From the NCBI RefSeq assembly GCF_000169335.1, contig NZ_AAXW01000065.1, positions 1 to 24,758 of the forward strand: a DNA stretch of 24,758 nucleotides, written 5' to 3'. This DNA comes from Crocosphaera chwakensis CCY0110 (lineage in GTDB: Bacteria > Cyanobacteriota > Cyanobacteriia > Cyanobacteriales > Microcystaceae). Below, piece by piece: positions 15,536 through 22,084 of this stretch. Position numbers and translations under genes: made by a program. Each line of letters starts with the position of its first letter. Within the stretch, counting starts at the first letter, position 1. The notes below the pieces were generated by a model. It worked only from the letters and a program-made list of their open reading frames with translations, had not been told where the DNA came from and did no database searches.

Positions 15536-15997
15536 TTAATTTTTACGTAACACAGCAAACCAAAAACCACTAACACCAGCAGTAATTAATAAACTGTGTA
15601 AAGGAGACATAGGAGTGGAACTATAATGCAAATCTTGTTTTAATTCATAGCTAATATTTTCGTAATCTACTCCATCTTCAGTGACAGGAACAATAATCAC
15701 TTCTCCGTGACCTTCATCGATAATTTGTACTTCCCAGTCTCCGGGGATAGAGGCATCAGGAAGAAAAGAAAAACGCCCTTCTTCATCCGTTCTTGATTCT
15801 AACCAAGGTTCATCAAAATTATTAGGTGCATAGACATAAACTTCAGCATTTGCAGCCACTTCATCGGTACTGTATGTGCTTTGAAATTCTAATTCGTCGT
15901 TTAATAAATAATTAGTAAACATGGTGTGAGCTACACTTTTAGATGGCATTCCCAGAACACCCAATAAAAGCGGTAAGGTAAAAATTAGTTTTTTCAT
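15536..15997 (-). CDS. Exported, membrane-anchored protein with a mature N-terminal His
   Basis: The 153-residue product has a signal peptide, MKKLIFTLPLLLGVLGMPSK then SVAH, with likely cleavage after SVA so that the mature chain starts HTMFTNY. The middle is a beta-sandwich-like repeat region with VYVYAPNNFDEPW, a TDEEGRFSFLPD turn, GDWEVQI and GHGEVIIVPV. A C-terminal hydrophobic segment (SPLHSLLITAGVSGFWFAVL) ending in RKN suggests a single membrane anchor. I chose the ATG at 15997 because an AGGAG at 16008-16012 sits 10 nt upstream; an ATG at 16015 would add six residues. The architecture resembles periplasmic proteins near nickel/cobalt transporters (NikL or DUF4198-like). That is inference, since no transporter gene is adjacent. 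Confidence 0.75.
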   Translation of the reverse strand: MKKLIFTLPLLLGVLGMPSKSVAHTMFTNYLLNDELEFQSTYSTDEVAANAEVYVYAPNNFDEPWLESRTDEEGRFSFLPDASIPGDWEVQIIDEGHGEVIIVPVTEDGVDYENISYELKQDLHYSSTPMSPLHSLLITAGVSGFWFAVLRKN

Positions 15998-16007
15998 CTG
16001 ACTCTGA

Positions 16008-16012
16008 CTCCT
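16008..16012 (-). promoter_or_regulatory. Ribosome-binding site deciding the start of the exported protein
   Basis: AGGAG on the minus strand lies 10 nt before the ATG at 15997. It falls inside the reading frame if the ATG at 16015 is used, which favours the shorter start and a normal signal peptide. Confidence 0.6.
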
Positions 16013-16095
16013 CATAACAAATGAGCTAAGGTTAGAGTTGATTATAACAAGTCCTAAAGGTGGTTTATTCAGCTTAGGGGAATAGGCAAATAGAT

Positions 16096-16123
16096 CAAAA
16101 AATCCCCCATCATAAGATGAGGG
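16096..16123 (-). terminator. Rho-independent terminator of the peroxiredoxin gene
   Basis: On the minus strand CCCTCATC, a TTAT loop and GATGGGGG form an 8-bp stem with one U-G pair, followed directly by ATTTTTTG. It begins 27 nt after the stop of the peroxiredoxin gene. Confidence 0.85.
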
Positions 16124-16149
16124 AAAATTTAGGTAAATTAAAGCAAAAA

Positions 16150-16584
16150 TTAGCCAGAAACGCCTAAAATATCTTGAGCGTGGGTATCTGTTTTCACTTT
16201 TTCGTCAACATAACTAATTTTGCCTTCTGCATCGATAATATAGGTGACACGCTTGGAATAACCACCAGCATCGACATCATAAGCTTGGGTTAACTTGCCG
16301 TCTTTGTCGACTAATAATTGAAAAGGAAGACCATACTTTTCTTTAAATGCTTTATGGGAAGCTTGGTCATCCATACTGACCCCAAAGACAACCATATCTT
16401 TATCCTGGTATTGTTGATAATTATCACGGAAGCTTTGGGCTTCTTTGGTGCAACCAGGGGTATCATCTTTAGGATAGAAATATAAAACCACGACTTTACC
16501 CTTATAATCCGACAAAGAGACGGTATTACCCTCATCATCAACGGTGGTAAAGTCTGGTGCAACGGTTCCAACAGCTAAAGCCAT
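16150..16584 (-). CDS. bcp: Peroxiredoxin, PrxQ/BCP family, 1-Cys type
   Basis: The 144-residue product is a thioredoxin-fold peroxidase of the BCP/PrxQ family. It has the N-terminal PDFTTVDDEGNTVSLSDYKG block, the VVLYFYPKDDTPGCTKEAQ active site with peroxidatic Cys45, and a C-terminal RVTYIIDAEGKI strand. Cys45 is the only cysteine in the protein. Position 50, where many PrxQ proteins have the resolving Cys of a Cx4C pair, is Gln. The enzyme should therefore rely on an external thiol to be reduced. It would remove hydrogen peroxide or organic peroxides in the cytoplasm. It is monocistronic, divergent from the gene starting at 16723, and has its own terminator. Confidence 0.94.
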   Translation of the reverse strand: MALAVGTVAPDFTTVDDEGNTVSLSDYKGKVVVLYFYPKDDTPGCTKEAQSFRDNYQQYQDKDMVVFGVSMDDQASHKAFKEKYGLPFQLLVDKDGKLTQAYDVDAGGYSKRVTYIIDAEGKISYVDEKVKTDTHAQDILGVSG

Positions 16585-16722
16585 AGAATTTTATTCCCAA
16601 ATTAATTGTTATCACTTTTGATCATAAAACTTTACATCCCAGAAGAAAACCTTTCATAATGGAAGTATGGCAATTAATTCTCACTGTTATAACTATAGTT
16701 GTATCCTAACCTAACAATTTTT

Positions 16723-17127
16723 ATGAAAGCCTCAACCCAAACCCTTAACCTTGCTTATACAGACCAGATGTTAACCCGTGCAGAAAGGGCGTTATGCTCC
16801 GCTCCTTTCCAATTGACGTTATTTACTGCTATGAAGGCTAAAAGCGTTCCTTTACCTTATATTGCAGGGGAAAAGGGCATAAAAGAAGGCTACATCCTCA
16901 AATTTTTATCAGAACAACGGGTTGAAAGAGAATTAATGTGGTTAATTCAGGTAGGATTATTAAGGCGAGAAGTGGACGGACAAGGAATAACAGATAGTTT
17001 TCGTTTAACTCCTTTAGGAAGACAAATTGTAGACAAATGGAACACTCAAACAGGTTATTTACCTCAACCAGCTTGGTGGGAAAGACTGGTTAATCGCTTA
17101 AGTCGTTGGTTTAGTCTTCCTTTTTAA
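16723..17127 (+). CDS. Conserved cyanobacterial protein, Npun_F0494-like
   Basis: The 134-residue product starts MKASTQTLNLAYTDQMLTRA and contains RAERALCSAPFQLTLFTAM, LMWLIQVGLLRREVDGQGIT and a DSFRLTPLGRQIVDKW segment. The last two blocks look like the recognition helix and wing of a winged-helix domain. I recall this pattern as the cyanobacterial Npun_F0494 family; not searched. I chose the ATG at 16723; a TTG at 16699 would add eight residues. It lies 51 bp upstream of cobQ and may be cotranscribed with it. The divergent peroxiredoxin gene shares the 138-bp upstream region. A regulatory role is possible but unproven. Confidence 0.8.
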   Translation: MKASTQTLNLAYTDQMLTRAERALCSAPFQLTLFTAMKAKSVPLPYIAGEKGIKEGYILKFLSEQRVERELMWLIQVGLLRREVDGQGITDSFRLTPLGRQIVDKWNTQTGYLPQPAWWERLVNRLSRWFSLPF

Positions 17128-17178
17128 CTAACAACTGGTTACCGATAACTGTTCACCGATTATAGGTCTAAATATTCA

Positions 17179-18663
17179 ATGAAATCTATGATGGTAGTGG
17201 GAACGACTTCCCATGCCGGAAAATCCTTTATTACCACTGCAATTTGCCGTATTTTAGCTCGTCGGGGTTGGCACGTTACCCCCTTTAAAGGGCAAAATAT
17301 GGCCTTGAACGCGTATGTTACTACCACTGGGGGAGAAATTGGTTATGCTCAAGCGGTACAAGCTTGGGCTGCTGAAACGAATCCCAGAGTAGAAATGAAT
17401 CCTATTCTCCTCAAACCTCAAGGTAATATGACTTCACAGGTTATTTTGGGAGGCAAAGCAGCAGGGATTACCACAGCAACAAACTATTATAAACAGTATT
17501 TTGAAAAGGGTTGGGATGTGATTGTTCAATCCCTAGAACGTTTGGCGATCGAATATGATTTTGTGGTTTGTGAAGGTGCCGGAAGTCCAGCAGAAATTAA
17601 TCTGAAACATCGAGATTTAACTAATATGAGGGTGGCTAAATATCTCAATGCGCCAACTCTCTTAGTAGTGGATATTGATCGCGGTGGAGCGTTTGCTCAT
17701 GTGGTAGGAACCTTAGAATTATTAGATGACTCTGAAAGAGCTTTAATTAAAGGAGTAGTGATTAATAAGTTTCGAGGACAGCGATCGCTGTTAGATTCAG
17801 GGATTGAATGGTTAGAAAGTTACACAGGAATTCCTGTGTTAGGGGTAATTCCTTGGCAAGATATTTCTTTTTCTTCAGAGGATTCTTTGGATTTATTAGA
17901 ACGACATTCTAAAGGACAAAAAGATATTAATATTACTGTTTTAAAATTGCCCCATATCGCTAATTTTACAGATTTTGAACCGTTGGATGCTGAGAAAACG
18001 GTATCTATTACCTATTTAGATTTACAAAATAATTTAGGCTATCCGGATGCAGTGATTATTCCTGGCTCAAAAACTACTATTAATGATTTAATCGCCTTAA
18101 ATAAAAGTGGTATGGCTCAAAAATTACAAGATTATGTAGCAGCCGGGGGTATTGTTTTAGGCATTTGCGGTGGGTTCCAAATGTTAGGAGACATGGTTTT
18201 TGATCCCGATCAATTAGAAGGTAATAGTGTTTCTTATCCTGGACTAAAATTGTTACCTATCGAAACAGTGATCACCCCTGAAAAAATTGTCCGTCAGCGT
18301 CAAACCTGTTCGGTTCATCCCTATCTAGGATTTCCGATTACGGGTTATGAAATTCATCAAGGAGTTAGTCGTTTACCCAAAAACAAAAATCAACCCCTAA
18401 GAACAACCATTCATGCTCTATTTGAAGATAGAAGTTTAGGTATTGTTAATGATAATCAATCGGTTTGGGGCTGTTATTTACATGGTATTTTTGATAATGG
18501 GGCATGGCGAAGAACTTGGTTGAATTATCTGAGAAATCGTCGAGGTTTGCCGTCTTTACCGACAGGAATACCTAATTATAGAGAACAAAGAGAAGTAGTT
18601 TTGAATCAATTAGCTGATTTGGTAGAAGAATATATAGACTTAACACCATTACTAAATAACTAA
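17179..18663 (+). CDS. cobQ: Cobyric acid synthase
   Basis: The 494-residue product amidates four side chains of adenosylcobyrinic acid a,c-diamide using glutamine and ATP, in cobamide synthesis. The N-terminal ATP-binding domain has MVVGTTSHAGKSF (5-17), TPFKGQNMALNAYV (34-47) and EGAGSPAEINL (132-142). The C-terminal glutaminase domain has the nucleophile Cys330 in GGIVLGICGGFQMLG and the catalytic-site His435 in WGCYLHGIFDN. Length and order are typical for CobQ/CbiP. The ATG at 17179 gives the usual short N-terminus. A 2Fe-2S ferredoxin gene follows after 19 bp and is probably cotranscribed. Cyanobacteria typically make pseudocobalamin; the precise product is not visible here. Confidence 0.97.
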   Translation: MKSMMVVGTTSHAGKSFITTAICRILARRGWHVTPFKGQNMALNAYVTTTGGEIGYAQAVQAWAAETNPRVEMNPILLKPQGNMTSQVILGGKAAGITTATNYYKQYFEKGWDVIVQSLERLAIEYDFVVCEGAGSPAEINLKHRDLTNMRVAKYLNAPTLLVVDIDRGGAFAHVVGTLELLDDSERALIKGVVINKFRGQRSLLDSGIEWLESYTGIPVLGVIPWQDISFSSEDSLDLLERHSKGQKDINITVLKLPHIANFTDFEPLDAEKTVSITYLDLQNNLGYPDAVIIPGSKTTINDLIALNKSGMAQKLQDYVAAGGIVLGICGGFQMLGDMVFDPDQLEGNSVSYPGLKLLPIETVITPEKIVRQRQTCSVHPYLGFPITGYEIHQGVSRLPKNKNQPLRTTIHALFEDRSLGIVNDNQSVWGCYLHGIFDNGAWRRTWLNYLRNRRGLPSLPTGIPNYREQREVVLNQLADLVEEYIDLTPLLNN

Positions 18664-18670
18664 TCTATTT

Positions 18671-18675
18671 GAGGA
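18671..18675 (+). promoter_or_regulatory. Ribosome-binding site of the short ferredoxin gene
   Basis: GAGGA lies 7 nt before the ATG at 18683, in the 19-bp gap after cobQ. It supports translation of the downstream gene from the cobQ transcript. Confidence 0.7.
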
Positions 18676-18682
18676 ATCTTTT

Positions 18683-18922
18683 ATGACAGTTCAAGTACGT
18701 TTTTTACCCGATGATATTACTATTGAAGCACAAGCAGGAGAACCTATGTTAGACGTAGCAAAACGAGCAGGAATTACCATTCCTACTGGGTGTTTGATGG
18801 GGTCTTGTCATGCTTGTGAAGTAGAGTTAGAAGATGGTGCGCCTATTTGTGCTTGTATTAGTGCCATTCCTGCAGGAAGTGAGTCTATAACGATTAGTTT
18901 ATACACAGATTTAGGGTGGTAA
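18683..18922 (+). CDS. Short [2Fe-2S] ferredoxin
   Basis: The 79-residue product is a shortened plant-type ferredoxin. The N-terminal ubiquitin-like strands are normal (VQVRFLPDDITIEAQAGEPM). The cluster-binding loop is GCLMGSCHACEVELEDG, with Cys37, Cys42 and Cys45 in CX4CX2C spacing. The fourth ligand must be Cys58 (or Cys56) in ICACISAIPAG, only 12 residues after Cys45 instead of the ~29 of photosynthetic ferredoxin. The loop between the third and fourth cysteines is thus largely deleted. It is likely an electron carrier in the cytoplasm. Its redox partner is unknown; being next to cobQ hints at, but does not prove, a link to cobamide or other redox chemistry. Confidence 0.9.
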   Translation: MTVQVRFLPDDITIEAQAGEPMLDVAKRAGITIPTGCLMGSCHACEVELEDGAPICACISAIPAGSESITISLYTDLGW

Positions 18923-18997
18923 TTATATAGGGCAAAAGGCAACAGAGATACATGGATTCATTATGTAAGCAAATTTAATCTTACTGAGGTTAATAAC

Positions 18998-19456
18998 TTA
19001 ATATTTGATCAACCAAAATGCCTCATTTCTTATATATAAAGTGTTATTATTAGTCGCAGGAGCAATCATTTTAACTTCTTTAGTTAAAGAATTACGCTCA
19101 ACTTTCCAGTTAGTATAATCCCCAGATTCATCCTTCTCTTCTTGAGGACAACTATAGGTTACTTTTTTGATTTTCTGATCATAAATCTCAAAAAAACGTC
19201 CACATTTTTGTGATAAAATAATGATCACTAGCAAGCGATTTTCTTGATTAGGATATAAAGTAACGGTACTAGGTTGTTTAACACCTGTTGCTAACCTTCC
19301 CCAAAACTGAGCCGTTGCTGTATAGCTTTTTTGTAGTGGTTGAAGATTAAGAATTGCTATATTATCTAACAATTTAAAATTGTTTTCTATCTGTGTTAGT
19401 TGGGGAATATAAAACAAAAGTGAAAAACTAATTAAGTAATTTAAGTTAATATTCAT
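18998..19456 (-). CDS. Hypothetical exported protein
   Basis: The 152-residue product starts MNINLNYLISFSLLFYIPQL, a short hydrophobic segment compatible with a signal peptide or membrane anchor. The rest is beta-rich and basic, with SYTATAQFWGRLATGVKQP, LLVIIILSQKCGRFFEIYD and VTYSCPQEE; the two cysteines could form a disulfide outside the cytoplasm. I do not recognise a family. It is convergent with the short ferredoxin gene, 75 bp away, and divergent from the YjbQ gene. It lies in an AT-rich stretch rich in Lys and Asn codons. Confidence 0.6.
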   Translation of the reverse strand: MNINLNYLISFSLLFYIPQLTQIENNFKLLDNIAILNLQPLQKSYTATAQFWGRLATGVKQPSTVTLYPNQENRLLVIIILSQKCGRFFEIYDQKIKKVTYSCPQEEKDESGDYTNWKVERNSLTKEVKMIAPATNNNTLYIRNEAFWLIKY

Positions 19457-19593
19457 AGTCTAGATAAAAAGCAAGAAAAATTATTTTCAACAAGATCATA
19501 TTGATTGTTTGTCGGTTAACTATAAAACAAGCGATCGCACGAATTAAACAACGGGAATAGTATAATCTATAATATAATAATTATGAGCATCGT

Positions 19594-19623
19594 TTGACTT
19601 TAGATAATATGATTAACTAGAAT
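19594..19623 (+). promoter_or_regulatory. Possible sigma70-type promoter for the YjbQ-family gene
   Basis: TTGACT (19594-19599) and TAGAAT (19618-19623) are separated by 18 bp in the divergent intergenic region, about 97 bp before the ATG at 19720. The surrounding sequence is very AT-rich, so a chance match cannot be ruled out. Confidence 0.4.
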
Positions 19624-19719
19624 ATAAAAAATTAGGGGTTTGTTTATCTAGCTATATATTTAGCTTTTCATCCTCATTAAAAACATAAAGATATTTGTCT
19701 TATACAACAGTCACTAACA

Positions 19720-20136
19720 ATGATTTATCAAGAAACAATTACACTTTCTACGAAAGAGAATGGAGATTTACATGATTTAACTGAATCCGTTGCTTTAATT
19801 GTAAAAAAATCTAAAGTTATTACTGGAATGGTCAATATTTTTAATATAGGAAGCACTGGAGTTATCGGAGCAATTGAATTTGAACCAGGTTTGAAGAAAG
19901 ATTTACCAGAATTTCTCAATAAATTAATTCCTCCCAGTCGAGAATATGGCCATGAAAAAACTTGGCACGACGGTAATGGACACTCTCATTTACAAGCAAC
20001 CCTTTTAGGACCATCAATGACAGTACCCATTATAAATGGTAACTTAAAATTAGGGATTTGGCAGCAAATTTTTCATTTGGAATGTGATATTAAACCTCGT
20101 CAACGTGAAATCGTTGTTACGATATATGGTGAATAA
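19720..20136 (+). CDS. YjbQ-family (UPF0047) protein
   Basis: The 138-residue product is a complete YjbQ/UPF0047 protein. The family signature is WHDGNGHSHLQATLLGPS (82-99), with the conserved His83, His88 and His90 around a proposed metal or phosphate site. Other blocks are ITGMVNIFNIGSTGVIGAIE and LGIWQQIFHLECD. Some members weakly restore thiamine phosphate synthase activity in vivo, but the true substrate is not known. It precedes the hydrogenase-protease homologue by 47 bp and the NSAR/OSBS-type gene in the same direction, so the three probably form an operon. Confidence 0.93.
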   Translation: MIYQETITLSTKENGDLHDLTESVALIVKKSKVITGMVNIFNIGSTGVIGAIEFEPGLKKDLPEFLNKLIPPSREYGHEKTWHDGNGHSHLQATLLGPSMTVPIINGNLKLGIWQQIFHLECDIKPRQREIVVTIYGE

Positions 20137-20183
20137 TTATAGATAAAATTTTTTATAATTAAATTATTTAAAATCTAATATTA

Positions 20184-20654
20184 ATGTGCAAAAAATCAAA
20201 AAAAAATAACTCGAAAACTTTGATTATTGGTTATGGAAATACCTTAAGAGGAGATGATGGAGCGGGTTATAAAATAGCAGAAATTATTGACAAATGGAAC
20301 CTTGATAATATAAAGTCTCTTGCTATTCATCAACTAACGCCAGACTTAGCTGAAAAAATATCCCAAGTTGATACAGTTATTTTCATCGATGCAGTAGCTA
20401 TTACTGATATAAATACTGCAAAAATTGAAATTAAAACCATTTCTATTAACCAAAAAAGTAATAATTTACTGCATCATAATACCCCTAAACAATTATTATC
20501 TTTAACTAAAGTGATTTATAAAAAAGTACCTAAAGCTTATTGGATCTTAGTTCCTGCCCTAAATTTTAATTTTAGTGAAGAATTATCGTCATTCACTCAA
20601 AAATATGTTAATCTCACGTTAGAAAAAATAAAAGATATTTTATCAATTAAATAG
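20184..20654 (+). CDS. Hydrogenase-maturation-protease (HyaD/HybD/HoxW) family protein
   Basis: The 156-residue product has the family's nickel-binding layout: GYGNTLRGDDGAG (16-28) with Asp25 at the position of Glu16 in HybD, Asp69 in FIDAVA at the position of Asp62, and His98 in LLHHNTP near the position of His93. The C-terminal ILVPALNFNFSEELSSF replaces the usual IPA-FEFG-LS block. These peptidases clip the C-terminal extension of the [NiFe]-hydrogenase large subunit after nickel insertion. No hydrogenase gene is in the window, so the target is unknown. The protein is unusually Lys/Asn/Ile-rich, fitting the AT-rich neighbourhood. The next gene starts 10 bp after the stop. Confidence 0.85.
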   Translation: MCKKSKKNNSKTLIIGYGNTLRGDDGAGYKIAEIIDKWNLDNIKSLAIHQLTPDLAEKISQVDTVIFIDAVAITDINTAKIEIKTISINQKSNNLLHHNTPKQLLSLTKVIYKKVPKAYWILVPALNFNFSEELSSFTQKYVNLTLEKIKDILSIK

Positions 20655-20664
20655 TTAATTATTC

Positions 20665-21762
20665 ATGATCATTAAAAGAGCAGAACTTTTTTCATTTGAA
20701 TTACCTTTCATCACAAGTTATCAAACTAGCTATGGTGAAATGAATCAAAAAAAAAGTATCATCGTTAAACTCTCAACCTCTGATTTATCGGGTTATGGTG
20801 AAGCATCAACCCTACCGTTTCCTTTCTATTTACCAGAATATACTGATACTTCATTGATTGTCTTAAAAGACTTAGTTATACCTCAAATTATGGGTAAAAA
20901 GATTAATCAGCCCAGTGATATCAATCAACTTTTATCTCATATTAAAGGTTATAATTTTGCTAAAAATACAGTAGAAAATGCTTTATGGGATCTTTGTTCA
21001 CAACAACGAAAAACACCACTTTGGAAACTATTAGGAGGAGAAAAAAGAGAGATTAGCATTGGTGGAGCAGTTGGTATTATTAAAAATAAAAATAAACTTT
21101 TAGAAAAAATTAGTTTAAAAATTGAACAAGGTTATAAAAGAATTAAGCTAAAAATCAAGCCTGGTTGGGATATTGAACCCTTAGAAATTATTAGAAATAA
21201 GTTTCCCGATATTCCTTTAATGGCTGATGCCAACTCAGCTTATAGTTTAAAAGATATTGATATACTAAAAAGTTTAGATAAGTTTAACTTAATGATGATA
21301 GAACAGCCATTAGGTTGGGACGATCTTATCGATCATTCACAACTTCAACAACAGATTAAAACACCTATTTGTCTAGATGAAAGTATTTTATCGTTAGAAA
21401 ATACCCGTAAAGCCATTAAAATAAATGCTTGTAAAATTATTAATATTAAACCTGGAAGAGTTGGGGGACTTGCAGAAGCAAAAAAAATACATGATTTATG
21501 TCAAAAAAATAATATTGGTGTTTGGTGTGGAGGAATGTTCGAGTCTTCTATCGGTGTATTTTTTAATCTTTCTCTTGCTACTTTAAATAACTTTGTTTAT
21601 CCTGCTGCTTTAAACACCAGTGAATACACTGATGATATTGTTACCAATAAATGTCTTGCAAAAAATGGAACAGTAAAGACTCCTGGTTTTTTAAGTGACT
21701 TCGAGGTAGATGAAGATAAACTAAGACATTATACAGTTATTTCTTATAAATTTAATTCTTAA
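20665..21762 (+). CDS. menC: Enolase-superfamily enzyme: o-succinylbenzoate synthase / N-succinylamino acid racemase type
   Basis: The 365-residue product is of the NSAR/OSBS type. The acid-base pair is KLK (Lys161, Lys163) with IKPGWD after it; metal ligands are Asp188 (MADANSAY), Glu213 (MMIEQPL) and Asp238 (CLDESI); the second lysine is Lys262 (INIKPGRVGGLAEA). These positions are one less than in the Amycolatopsis enzyme (163, 189, 214, 239, 263). The conserved VWCGGMFESSIG block follows. The enzyme either makes o-succinylbenzoate for phylloquinone/menaquinone or racemises N-succinyl amino acids, and many members do both. Cyanobacterial MenC usually belongs to another subfamily, so horizontal transfer or a second paralogue is possible. 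The symbol is tentative. It is likely cotranscribed with the two upstream genes. Confidence 0.82.
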   Translation: MIIKRAELFSFELPFITSYQTSYGEMNQKKSIIVKLSTSDLSGYGEASTLPFPFYLPEYTDTSLIVLKDLVIPQIMGKKINQPSDINQLLSHIKGYNFAKNTVENALWDLCSQQRKTPLWKLLGGEKREISIGGAVGIIKNKNKLLEKISLKIEQGYKRIKLKIKPGWDIEPLEIIRNKFPDIPLMADANSAYSLKDIDILKSLDKFNLMMIEQPLGWDDLIDHSQLQQQIKTPICLDESILSLENTRKAIKINACKIINIKPGRVGGLAEAKKIHDLCQKNNIGVWCGGMFESSIGVFFNLSLATLNNFVYPAALNTSEYTDDIVTNKCLAKNGTVKTPGFLSDFEVDEDKLRHYTVISYKFNS

Positions 21763-21993
21763 TTGTCATTCACCATTTCCAAAGGATTTAGAGTCACTCC
21801 AGAACAATTTGAGCAGCTTGCCTCTGCCGAACAATTATCACGAATGGAGTTAAATAAAGAGAGAGAATTAATTATTATGAGTCCCACGGGTGGCACAGCA
21901 GGCCGAAAAAATAGCCGTTTAATTCAACAACTAAGAAATTGGGCAGAAGATATCTTACCTGAATTGATTTTAGATTTAACTGTAATTTGGTAG
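21763..21993 (+). pseudogene. Truncated Uma2-family (DUF820) remnant
   Basis: The frame reads SFTISKGFRVTPEQFEQLAS, then ELIIMSPTGGTAGRKNSRL, then NWAEDILPELILDLTVIW and a stop. This matches the N-terminal third of Uma2-family proteins, PD-(D/E)XK-like nucleases of about 190 residues that are abundant in cyanobacteria. The catalytic second half (the D-x-n-E-x-K strands) is absent, and the sequence after the stop does not resume it. The apparent start is a TTG directly abutting the previous stop, so the original start codon is probably lost as well. I call it a pseudogene. Confidence 0.7.
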
Positions 21994-22074
21994 CTCAATA
22001 ACAAGTTTAAACTTTTGCGAACAACCGTAGACAAAATTACCTCGGCATCGGATGATATAACTATCCAGTTATAT

Positions 22075-22078
22075 AGGA
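22075..22078 (+). promoter_or_regulatory. Ribosome-binding site deciding the acsF start
   Basis: AGGA directly touches the ATG at 22079 but lies 6 nt before the ATG at 22085. The spacing favours the second ATG and an N-terminus beginning MVKTPVRP. Confidence 0.6.
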
Positions 22079-22084
22079 ATGGTT

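Noticed and set aside
16311..16571. Second minus-strand frame of 86 residues inside the peroxiredoxin gene
   Set aside because: The peroxiredoxin frame is clearly the real one; this is a frame-shifted shadow.
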